A stretch of 18,092 bases of DNA from DASUTB01 sp036374835 (GTDB taxonomy: Bacteria; Actinomycetota; Actinomycetes; Jiangellales; Jiangellaceae), in the NCBI GenBank assembly GCA_036374835.1, contig DASUTB010000075.1, forward strand, positions 1 to 18,092, given 5' to 3'. Below, piece by piece: positions 6,544 through 12,822 of the stretch; positions within the stretch are counted from its first letter, which is position 1, and each line of letters opens with the position of its first letter. The position numbers and the translations under genes are program-made. Under the pieces are notes generated by a model. That model did not search any database. It was given only the letters and a program-made list of their open reading frames with translations, and was not told where the DNA came from.

Positions 6544-7968
6544 TCAGTGCGCGAACACCGGAGCGTCCGTCGTCGGGAGCTTCCCGGCCGGCAGCAGCAC
6601 CAGCGAGGCGACCGCGATGCCACCGGCAACGACCGCGGAGACGGTGAACGCCGTGCCGAATCCGTCGACCGGTGCGACCGCGTCCGGCGCGACGCCGAGG
6701 CTCGCCGCGGCCAGGGTGGACATGGCCGCAACTCCGAGTGCGGCGCCGATCTCGTGTCCGGTGTTGACCAGGCTGGAGACGAGCCCGGACTCGTCGTCCG
6801 CGACGTGTGTCATGGCGGTTGTGGTCGCGGTGACGAACGTGGCGCCGAGTCCACCGCCGATGATCACGAAGCCGGGCAGTAGGTCGACCAGCACGCTGCC
6901 GTCGGCCGGCATCCGGGCCAGCAGGACGAAGCCGGCGGCTGCGAGGACGAACCCGGTGCCGGCGACCGTCCGCGGCCCGGCCTTGCTGACCATACTCGAC
7001 GCGACGTGCGCACCCACGATGACCGCCACGGCGACCGGCAGGAAGGCGAGTCCGGTGCGGACCGGGCCGAGATCGAGCGTGCGCTGCAGGTACTGGGACG
7101 TCAGGAAGAACGCGGCGATCAGCAGCGCGGAGGCCGACAACATCACCGCGAATCCGCCGGCCACATTGCGCCGGGCGAGGACGGCCAGCCGTACCAGGGG
7201 CTCGCGGACCGTCCGCTCGATCACGATGAAGGCGAGCAGACCGGCGCCCGCGGCCGCGAACGGGACGAGCGTGGAGGCGGACGTCCATCCGTCGTCCCCG
7301 GCCTGCACCAGGCCGTAGATGAGCAGCGCCATCGCCCCGGTCGCCAGCAGCGCTCCTGGCAGGTCTACCCGGCCCGTCGTGTGTTCCGGACGCCCGGGCG
7401 CCACCAGGGCGGGGGCGACGAGCCCGACCGCCACGCCGATCGGAACGTTGATGAAGAAGACCCACTCCCAGCCGGGACCGCCGGCCAGCAGCCCACCGAC
7501 GAGGACGCCGACCGCCGCGCCGCTTCCTCCCACCGCGGCCCAGACGCCGAGCGCCCGGTGCCGGTCGGCACCGGTGAATGTGGTCGTGATGATCGACAGC
7601 GTCGCCGGCGCGAGCAGCGCGGCCCCGATGCCCTGACCGACCCGGCCGGCGATGAGCACCTCGGCGCTCGGCGCCAGCCCGGATACCAGCGACGCGACGG
7701 TGAACAGCGTCAACCCGACCAGGAACATACGCCGCCGCCCGATCACGTCGGCGAGCCGTCCGCCGAGCAGCAACAACCCGCCGAACGCGAGCGTGTAGGC
7801 GCTGACCACCCAGGTCGCGGCCGCCCGATCCAGCGACAGATCCAACCCGATCTCCGGCAGCGCGACGTTCACGACGGTGATGTCCAAGACCACCATGAAC
7901 TGGGCGAGCGCCAGCACGGCGAGCATCACCCACTGCCGGCGCGTCGCTTGCTCCACACCTGTCTCCAT
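6544..7968 (-). CDS. MFS drug efflux transporter, DHA2 (EmrB/QacA) type
   Basis: The 474-residue membrane protein has about 14 hydrophobic segments. Diagnostic motifs are LDITVVNVALP in the first helix (28-38; Asp29 is the membrane acidic residue of this family), motif A GGRLADVIGRRR (69-80) and the WVFFINVPIG loop typical of 14-helix drug/proton antiporters. It probably exports hydrophobic or cationic drugs by proton exchange; the substrate cannot be told. The start chosen is ATG 7968, preceded by AGGAGGG 9 bases upstream. An ATG at 8067 is in frame, but the extra 33 residues are not membrane-like and would cover the promoter. The TetR gene follows 22 bases downstream. Confidence 0.93.
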   Translation of the reverse strand: METGVEQATRRQWVMLAVLALAQFMVVLDITVVNVALPEIGLDLSLDRAAATWVVSAYTLAFGGLLLLGGRLADVIGRRRMFLVGLTLFTVASLVSGLAPSAEVLIAGRVGQGIGAALLAPATLSIITTTFTGADRHRALGVWAAVGGSGAAVGVLVGGLLAGGPGWEWVFFINVPIGVAVGLVAPALVAPGRPEHTTGRVDLPGALLATGAMALLIYGLVQAGDDGWTSASTLVPFAAAGAGLLAFIVIERTVREPLVRLAVLARRNVAGGFAVMLSASALLIAAFFLTSQYLQRTLDLGPVRTGLAFLPVAVAVIVGAHVASSMVSKAGPRTVAGTGFVLAAAGFVLLARMPADGSVLVDLLPGFVIIGGGLGATFVTATTTAMTHVADDESGLVSSLVNTGHEIGAALGVAAMSTLAAASLGVAPDAVAPVDGFGTAFTVSAVVAGGIAVASLVLLPAGKLPTTDAPVFAH

Positions 7969-7984
7969 AAGAACCGCCCTCCTA

Positions 7985-8012
7985 GTAACCTTTACAGTCA
8001 AGTAAGAGTTAC
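7985..8012. promoter_or_regulatory. Tandem GTAA-N3-TTAC operators for the TetR repressor
   Basis: GTAACCTTTAC (7985-7995) and GTAAGAGTTAC (8002-8012) are each palindromes of the form GTAA-N3-TTAC. They are separated by 6 bases, centre to centre 17 bp. The two sites also form a larger imperfect inverted repeat. They sit between the predicted -10 element and the ribosome site of the efflux gene, where repressor binding would block transcription. That the adjacent TetR protein binds here is inferred from position. Confidence 0.65.
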
Positions 8013-8039
8013 CGTACCGCATGTAGCGTCTAATGTGAA
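8011..8039 (-). promoter_or_regulatory. Candidate promoter of the efflux pump-TetR operon
   Basis: On the minus strand, TTCACA (8039-8034) is followed after 17 bases by TACGGT (8016-8011). The -35 matches 5 of 6 consensus bases; the -10 is weaker. The predicted start of transcription falls inside the tandem operator, about 35 bases before the ATG. Confidence 0.4.
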
Positions 8040-8156
8040 CATCAGTGTTAGGAATAGGCCGTGCCAAGGCGGGCGGGAAGAGGGGGAAGCAGCCGGTGCC
8101 GCACGGCCTCTCAGCCGGCCGAGTGCTTCAGCGACGGTGTTCGTATGCTGCCGTCC

Positions 8157-8654
8157 ATGACGGAGCTGACGGACGGAACGATCGTGTTGCGGCCGTGGCG
8201 GCTCGCAGATGCCGATTGGTACGCGTCACAGGTCAAGGATCCGGAGATTCAGCGGCAGACAACGGAGTCGGCAGAGTTGACCGCTCATCAGGTCCGTGAA
8301 GCCATCAGCACCTATGCCGACGACCCGTACCTCCGCGGCTGGGTGATCTGTGCCGCCGAATCCGGCCAACTGCTCGGCAACGCTGCTCTGGATCTTGATA
8401 GCGGACGAATCTCGTATTGGGTTGCCGCAGCGGCACGGGGGAGAGGCGTAGCGACCGCAGCCGTTCGGCTGATGGCCGCATACGGGTTCGATACCAGTGA
8501 GCTCGACACGCTTCGCCTCTGGGTCAGGGCGGGCAACCACGCCAGCGCGAAGGCCGCCGTGAAGGCCGGCTTCGTCCGAGCGCCCGAGCTCGATGCGACG
8601 GTCGAGGTTAAAGGTGAGCAGTGGACAGCGGAATACTACGAGCGACTCAGGTGA
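8157..8654 (+). CDS. GNAT-family N-acetyltransferase (RimJ/RimL-like)
   Basis: The 165-residue protein begins with the family-typical beta strand GTIVLRPWRLADADWY (7-22). It carries the acetyl-CoA pyrophosphate-binding loop R94-G-R-G-V-A-T, followed by helix AAVRLMAAYGF and strand TLRLWVRAGNHASAKAAVKAGF (118-139), the standard C-terminal GNAT pattern. It would transfer acetyl from acetyl-CoA to an amine, such as a protein N-terminus, amino acid or antibiotic; the substrate cannot be deduced. The start is uncertain: ATG 8157 begins MTELTDG, ATG 8145 is in frame, and neither has a clear ribosome site. It is transcribed away from the efflux operon and converges on the next hydrolase. Confidence 0.87.
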   Translation: MTELTDGTIVLRPWRLADADWYASQVKDPEIQRQTTESAELTAHQVREAISTYADDPYLRGWVICAAESGQLLGNAALDLDSGRISYWVAAAARGRGVATAAVRLMAAYGFDTSELDTLRLWVRAGNHASAKAAVKAGFVRAPELDATVEVKGEQWTAEYYERLR

Positions 8655-8764
8655 TTGCGGTCATCGCCAATCCATGACCTTCTGCGCCACTGCGGGGCCG
8701 CGCTGACTGTGCAGGATCACGTCCGTTGGAGGAAGCCGCGCACGCTCCATATCGCGACCGAGGG

Positions 8765-9583
8765 TCAGCTTCCGTCGCGGAGGAAGGCGAGGACTCGCTC
8801 TGCGAACGCCTGGGGGATGAAGTCCATCGCGACGTGTTGCTGGCCGGGGAGGACGACGACGCGGGCGTCGGGCAATGCGGCGGCAATGTCGAGGTGCCCG
8901 TCGGCGAACGGGCTGTCCTGACCGATCAGCATCAGCACCGGGACGGTGATCTTCGCTGATTGTTGCGGATCATGGACAGGAATGTACAGCGCCTCACGGG
9001 TGATCGTGTGTGCGGCCGCGACACGTGCCTTCCAGGCGGGCAGGGTCCGGTACACGGCGAACTCGTCGTCGGGCATGCGGACGCCGTCGCGGAAGAACAG
9101 CTCGAGCGCCTTCTCCCGGTCACCGTCGGCGATCAGTGCGTTCATTCGCTCCATGAGAGCCGACGACGGCGCGACCGTGCCGGGATCCGGGAGCGGCCAG
9201 CCCTCGTAGAGGGCGAGCGTTCCGACGTTCGTGGTCAGTTGGGCCGCACCGCAGGCGCAGAAGCCGCCGAAGGAGTGCCCGAGCACGTCGACGGATGTTC
9301 CGGAGGAGGCGGCGACGTCGTCGATGACGGCGGCGACGTCCTCGTACTCGCGCTCGATGTCGTAGGGCTCGGTGTCGCCGCTGCCGCCGCGTCCCCGCCG
9401 GTCGACCGCGTGCACGGTGACGTGCGGCTGGAGGTAGGGGAGCACGGGCGCCCATCGCGTGTGATCGGCGGTCGTGCCGTGGATGAGGACGAGCGGGCGG
9501 CCCCGCCCGCTGGTCCAGTAGGTGATCGTGGTGCCGTCCCGCGATGTCACGTGGTTGGGGGTCGGCTCAGATGTGCGTGTCAC
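8765..9583 (-). CDS. Alpha/beta hydrolase with complete catalytic triad
   Basis: The 272-residue protein shows HGTTADHTRW (oxyanion hole, 35-44), DRRGRGGSG (61-69), the nucleophile elbow GHSFGG with Ser104, Asp223 in LIGQDSPF, and His250 in GQQHVAM, so the full Ser-Asp-His triad is visible. Length and motifs match small cytoplasmic esterase/haloperoxidase-like hydrolases; the substrate is unknown. The start is GTG 9583, preceded by GAGGAGG with 7 bases spacing. The same frame stays open to 9928, but the extension lacks protein character. It is only distantly similar to the hydrolase at 3708-4574, so the two are not recent duplicates. Confidence 0.9.
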   Translation of the reverse strand: MTRTSEPTPNHVTSRDGTTITYWTSGRGRPLVLIHGTTADHTRWAPVLPYLQPHVTVHAVDRRGRGGSGDTEPYDIEREYEDVAAVIDDVAASSGTSVDVLGHSFGGFCACGAAQLTTNVGTLALYEGWPLPDPGTVAPSSALMERMNALIADGDREKALELFFRDGVRMPDDEFAVYRTLPAWKARVAAAHTITREALYIPVHDPQQSAKITVPVLMLIGQDSPFADGHLDIAAALPDARVVVLPGQQHVAMDFIPQAFAERVLAFLRDGS

Positions 9584-9742
9584 GGCGATGCCTCCTCGGT
9601 CGTCGACATCTTCAGAATCCGCCGACGACGGCGGGTTTGCATCGGTAGAGCTACCTATCCCGGCGAGTGGGCAGGCGATGGTAGCCCTGGCGCGATCGGG
9701 AAGTCGTGTCCGGGTCCGAGCCGGCGAGCTGCGAATTGGTGC

Positions 9743-9771
9743 TTGTAGGACCTGTACGTGAGGTCTAGTCT
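9743..9771 (+). promoter_or_regulatory. Weak candidate promoter for the secreted four-cysteine protein
   Basis: TTGTAG (9743-9748) and TAGTCT (9766-9771) are spaced by exactly 17 bases. Each matches only about half of the consensus. Transcription would start near 9778, giving a leader of roughly 190 bases that contains the hairpins downstream. Confidence 0.3.
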
Positions 9772-9788
9772 GTCGTTCAGAGGGGGGT

Positions 9789-9932
9789 TCGGACATACGC
9801 ACGACCAGTGCAGGGCTGGTCGAGGGACGTGATGTCCGGACGGGCATGTATGCAGCGACACTCGCTCGCGGCCCACCGATGGCCGGAGAGTCCGATTTGT
9901 ACGCATTTTGGATCAAGCGCGTGACCACGCGC
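9789..9932 (+). promoter_or_regulatory. Possible structured 5' leader RNA
   Basis: CGGACAT (9790-9796) pairs with ATGTCCG (9832-9838), enclosing a second stem CGACCAG (9802-9808) / CTGGTCG (9816-9822) with a 7-base loop. TCGGAC (9789-9794) could instead pair with GTCCGA (9890-9895). A third hairpin, GCGCGT-GACC-ACGCGC (9917-9932), is followed by a pyrimidine-rich run ending CTTTT just before the ribosome site. Mutually exclusive stems plus a terminator-like hairpin suggest regulation in the leader, but it matches no riboswitch class I know. Confidence 0.35.
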
Positions 9933-9965
9933 TAACTCTTCTCGCTCTTTTATGGGGGGATCGAA

Positions 9966-10448
9966 ATGAGACGACTTTTCGCTACCTTGGTAGCTGTCGT
10001 CGCGCTGTTGGGGATGACAGCGGCGCCCGCGTTCGCACAGAGCGGGCACTTCATCGAAAAGGGCGGCAATGCGCCCAGCTGTACTGACATCGGGACGCAG
10101 GTCACCTGCACCGGCAAGGTCGCCGGCCTTGGCGGCACAACGTTCGAGATCACGATTGAAGCGGACGGCATCGCCGAGGTCGTGTGCATCAACCCGGGCG
10201 GCAACCGCGCGCCCGGGCAAGACACTGCCGTGACGGTGGAGGGTTCGACCGACCCGCTCCCAACGCCGCGGAACGGCCAGTTCGTGTTCAGCGTTACGAC
10301 GGACCCACCGGACCCGCTGCCGCCGACACCGACGTGTCCGAACGACCAGTGGACAGCTGAGATCGTCGACGTCACCTTCACGACGGCAACGCTGAGTCTG
10401 TTTGAGGACGGAGTCCTCTCGGACCAGGTCATCGTGCCGGTCAACTAG
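9966..10448 (+). CDS. Secreted four-cysteine protein of unknown function
   Basis: The 160-residue protein has a clear Sec signal peptide (MRRLFATLVAVVALLGMTAA PAFA, cleavage expected after Ala24). The mature part is about 136 residues, rich in Thr/Val/Gly with predicted beta strands, and four cysteines (39, 48, 74, 124) that could form two disulfides. The motif VTCTGKVAGLGG and the segment VCINPGGN...PGQD look like a conserved small actinobacterial secreted family; I know no function for it. A proline-rich stretch (PPDPLPPTPTCP) lies at 114-125. GGGGGG precedes the ATG by 5 bases. A strong terminator follows, so the gene is monocistronic. Expression may depend on the structured leader upstream. 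Confidence 0.8.
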   Translation: MRRLFATLVAVVALLGMTAAPAFAQSGHFIEKGGNAPSCTDIGTQVTCTGKVAGLGGTTFEITIEADGIAEVVCINPGGNRAPGQDTAVTVEGSTDPLPTPRNGQFVFSVTTDPPDPLPPTPTCPNDQWTAEIVDVTFTTATLSLFEDGVLSDQVIVPVN

Positions 10449-10468
10449 TCACGACGAATAGCCCTAGA

Positions 10469-10498
10469 GGAGGGGCCGGGTCATGGCCCGGCCCCTCC
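10469..10498. terminator. Perfect 12-bp hairpin terminator
   Basis: GGAGGGGCCGGG (10469-10480) and CCCGGCCCCTCC (10487-10498) pair perfectly around a 6-base loop. It lies 21 bases after the stop of the secreted protein gene and about 70 bases beyond the end of the facing small gene, so it probably serves the first and may stop read-through from both sides. Confidence 0.85.
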
Positions 10499-10565
10499 AG
10501 TGCGCATCTGTCTTGGTTGGAGAGGCCGGCAGCCAGCTCGCGCCGAGGGTTAGTCCACTATCGGT

Positions 10566-10769
10566 CTATTCGGACGGCTCCGGAAGGTCGCACTCGTCGA
10601 CCTTTGGGTTCACACCGACGTAGTTGAGCGGACCGGCGATGACGGTCACCGCGATCGTGCTGACTCGTGCGCAGTCCGGGTTGTCCTCACCGGTGAAATA
10701 GCCCCGTTGCCAGACGGCGAGCACACCGATGAGCAACCAAATGAGGACGATTACAGAACCGATTCGCAT
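10566..10769 (-). CDS. Small conserved single-TM protein
   Basis: The 67-residue product has one N-terminal hydrophobic segment (IGSVIVLIWLLIGVLAVW, 3-20), followed by QRGYFTG and two cysteines (33 and 60). The tail VTVIAGPLNYVGVNPKVDECDLPEPSE gives the impression of a family recurring in actinobacteria. No function is known to me. The N-terminal segment may be a membrane anchor or uncleaved signal, placing the two-cysteine tail outside. The start is well supported: GGAGG lies 5 bases before the ATG. It is on the opposite strand to its neighbours and is not obviously in an operon. Confidence 0.75.
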   Translation of the reverse strand: MRIGSVIVLIWLLIGVLAVWQRGYFTGEDNPDCARVSTIAVTVIAGPLNYVGVNPKVDECDLPEPSE

Positions 10770-11307
10770 AGCTACCTCCGTGCCTCTGAGATACCCGCCA
10801 GCGCACGGCGCAAACCCGGGCGAACCCAGGCGTTGGTGGCTCGAGTGGGTCGCCGAGTGAACATATTGCCCGCTTTTCCGGCAGTTCGTATGGCCCTCCA
10901 GGAAGTGCCAGTGCTCGCGCAGGCGCCGGCATACCAGTCCAGTCCACCCCTTGACGAGACCAGCAGGCGGTCATATGTTACGGCCGTTCGGGCGCATATC
11001 GGGTGGGTGCGCCCCGGCCTTGAAGGGGGCGGGCGGCACGGACTCATTGTCTTGAGGCTTGGTGCATTTGCCGGCCGCGACGGTGCGACGAGTGGTTCGC
11101 TCGCCCGCTGATCGGGGTGGTGGCGACCACGCTCTCGCCCTCGGCCATCATGCAAGAGCGGTGCACAGGCTCCGCGTGTCGTTTGCTCACCTGGCAAGCC
11201 GGTCGATGCTTCCGCCTCGTGCGTCCGGCGACCCTGCCGGTGACACGGGGCTGCCGCCGCGACCCGGATTGGCGCTCGTGTCCTGATCATTTGGGAAGGG
11301 GAGCGCC
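10770..11307. other. Intergenic region, 538 bases, with one gene remnant
   Basis: No intact gene is supported. The only recognisable content is the SnoaL-like remnant at 10890-10970 (separate entry). Longer open frames on both strands here are Arg/Pro-rich and look like GC-driven artefacts. The last ~15 bases hold the ribosome site GGGAAGGGGAG of the next gene. The promoter of that gene presumably lies in this stretch, but I could not identify one with confidence. Confidence 0.6.
10890..10970 (-). pseudogene. Remnant of a SnoaL-like gene (C-terminal end)
   Basis: Read on the minus strand, this stretch encodes CRRLREHWHFLEG, which matches 12 of 13 residues of CRRLREYWHFLEG at the C-terminus of the intact SnoaL-like gene at 14319-14711. 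At the DNA level, 10893-10931 aligns with 14351-14390 with few changes, including a 15-base exact block (CCAGGAAGTGCCAGT). Upstream similarity fades (AG followed by GWTGLV) and a TGA interrupts the frame at 10971-10973. It is most simply the decayed tail of a duplicated copy. The remainder of the gene is not recognisable. Confidence 0.6.
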
Positions 11308-12756
11308 ATGAAAGCATGGACCCGCTCCGCGATGTCATGCGGCTTCGTTGCCGCACTGCTCGCTGCAAGCCTTCCGGCGTCTGCGGATCCCGAGCCCGCG
11401 GACGTCCACTCGGGAGGCGCCGCTACGGCTGGTGACGAGCACTCGCAGAACATCAAGCTGCTCGGGAACAGTCCGGGCCGGGGGGCGACCAACTCCGACC
11501 TCGCGTTTGACGGAAACCTGCTGTACGCGGGCGACTCCGACGGCTTCCGGATTCTGGACGTCCGTTCGCCCGCGCGGCCCCGGGTGCTGAGCGAGTTCGA
11601 CTGTTCGGGCAGCCAGGGCGATGTCTCGGTCTACCGGGGTCTGCTGTTCCGCTCGGTGGACTCGCCCCGCTCCGGACCGAGCTGCGATGCCGAGGCCGCT
11701 ACGGCCAGCACACCTGGGGCATGGGAAGGCGTCCAGGTCTTCGACGTGAGTGACCCTAGGAACCCGGAGGTGGTGGAGTTCATCAAGACCGACTGCGGAT
11801 CGCACACCCACACATTGCTGCCCGACGGCGACGGGGTGTTCATTTACGTCTCGTCGTATCCGCTGACGCCGACGGCCATCGGGCCCGAGTCGAACTGCTT
11901 CGACCTGGAGACGGATCCGGTCGAGGGTGGTCACGGTTACGTCTCCGTGATCGAGATCCCGGATGTCAGTGACCCGAGTAACTTCGAGGTCCACCGTGCG
12001 TTCCTGGACGAGGCGAACACCGAGCTGGTCACCTACGACCTGGATGCCGCCCTTGGTCTGCCGCCGGGGACGCTCGGCCCGAACAGCTTCCGCGCCTGCC
12101 ACGACATCAGCGTGTTCGTCGAGCTCGAGCTGGCGGCCGCGGCGTGCTTCCGGGACGGGCAGCTGTGGGACATCTCGGACCCGATCAACCCGGAGCTGAT
12201 CTGGACGTTCCGCAACGACTCCATCGACCCGGCCGACGTGGACTTGTGGCACTCGGCGGCGTTCAGCTGGGACGGCACGGTCGTCGCGTTCGGCGACGAG
12301 TCCGGTGGCGGTCTGTTCAGCCGGTGTACAGATCCGACCGATGACCAGGGCCGGATCTGGTTCGTGGACATCGACAGCGGCGACGTCGTACGCGAGGACT
12401 TCCTGGCCAACTACAAGATCCCGCGCTCCGAGCCGGGGATCTGCACGGCGCACTTGTTCAATTTCATCCCGCTCAGGAGCGGGGCCAACGTACTCGTCTC
12501 GTCATTCAACACCGGCGGTACGAGCGTGCTCGACGTCGATGCACTCATCGGCGGCGCCACCGAGGAAGAGGCCGAGATCGGTTTCATCAAGCCGTCCGGC
12601 GGCAGCCCCTGGGCCTCGTACTGGCACAACGGCTTCATCTACGCCAACGACCGAGTTCGCGGCGTCGACGTGATGCTGCTCAGTGACAAGGCCCGCGCCG
12701 GCGCGGTCAAGCTCGGCCTGGACAACCCGCAAACCCAGGAGTCCCTGATTCCATGA
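11308..12756 (+). CDS. Secreted LVIVD-repeat protein (beta-propeller-like), paralogue 1
   Basis: The 482-residue protein has a signal peptide (cleavage probably after Ala26, SLPASA-DPEP). The mature part is built of repeated strands with LVIVD-like units, such as GFRILDVRSPARPRVL (79-94) and GVQVFDVSDPRNPEVVEF (141-158), which suggest a beta-propeller-like fold. Residues shared with the next gene include CxGxQGDV (99-106), CGSHT (163-167), CHD (264-266), HSAAFSWDG (315-323), CTAHLFN (379-385) and the C-terminal NPQTQE. These His/Cys positions may be disulfides or a metal site (inference). The function of such extracellular proteins is not established. AAGGGGAG lies 4 bases before the ATG. The next gene is a tandem paralogue 66 bases downstream. 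Confidence 0.85.
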   Translation: MKAWTRSAMSCGFVAALLAASLPASADPEPADVHSGGAATAGDEHSQNIKLLGNSPGRGATNSDLAFDGNLLYAGDSDGFRILDVRSPARPRVLSEFDCSGSQGDVSVYRGLLFRSVDSPRSGPSCDAEAATASTPGAWEGVQVFDVSDPRNPEVVEFIKTDCGSHTHTLLPDGDGVFIYVSSYPLTPTAIGPESNCFDLETDPVEGGHGYVSVIEIPDVSDPSNFEVHRAFLDEANTELVTYDLDAALGLPPGTLGPNSFRACHDISVFVELELAAAACFRDGQLWDISDPINPELIWTFRNDSIDPADVDLWHSAAFSWDGTVVAFGDESGGGLFSRCTDPTDDQGRIWFVDIDSGDVVREDFLANYKIPRSEPGICTAHLFNFIPLRSGANVLVSSFNTGGTSVLDVDALIGGATEEEAEIGFIKPSGGSPWASYWHNGFIYANDRVRGVDVMLLSDKARAGAVKLGLDNPQTQESLIP

Positions 12757-12771
12757 CCTGCTCGTCGCTAC

Positions 12772-12794
12772 GAGGGGGACCGACCGTCCCCCTC
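12772..12794 (+). terminator. Intercistronic hairpin between LVIVD paralogues
   Basis: GAGGGGGAC (12772-12780) and GTCCCCCTC (12786-12794) pair perfectly around CGACC, 15 bases after the first stop. It could terminate or attenuate transcription before the second gene, or protect the 3' end of the first message. There is no U tract. Confidence 0.6.
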
Positions 12795-12822
12795 GGGCGG
12801 CGGCAAGGAAGGAGCAACACCA

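Larger units (their letters stand above)
9584..9965. other. Divergent intergenic region, 382 bases, no gene
   Basis: No convincing coding sequence is visible on either strand. It separates the hydrolase start (9583, minus) from the secreted protein start (9966, plus). The right half holds a candidate promoter and a hairpin-rich leader, listed separately. The left half contains a short CCGCCG/CGGCGG inverted repeat near 9618-9633 and nothing else I can name. Confidence 0.6.

Noticed and set aside
5934..6731. Longer TetR protein starting at 6731
   Set aside because: The extra 70 residues are Arg/Pro/Ser-rich, lie inside the efflux gene and precede the standard TetR N-terminus.
6413..7933. 506-codon open frame on the minus strand within the efflux pump gene
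   Set aside because: Composition is Arg/Gly/Ala-rich without motifs; the overlapping frame is a perfect DHA2 transporter. It is a GC-driven shadow.
9777..9965. Known c-di-AMP (ydaO) riboswitch, common before actinobacterial secreted proteins
   Set aside because: The conserved ydaO core sequences were not recognisable; only generic stems are seen.
11335..12453. 372-codon minus-strand open frame opposite the first LVIVD gene
   Set aside because: The plus-strand product has signal peptide and repeat motifs shared with its paralogue; the antisense frame has no such support.
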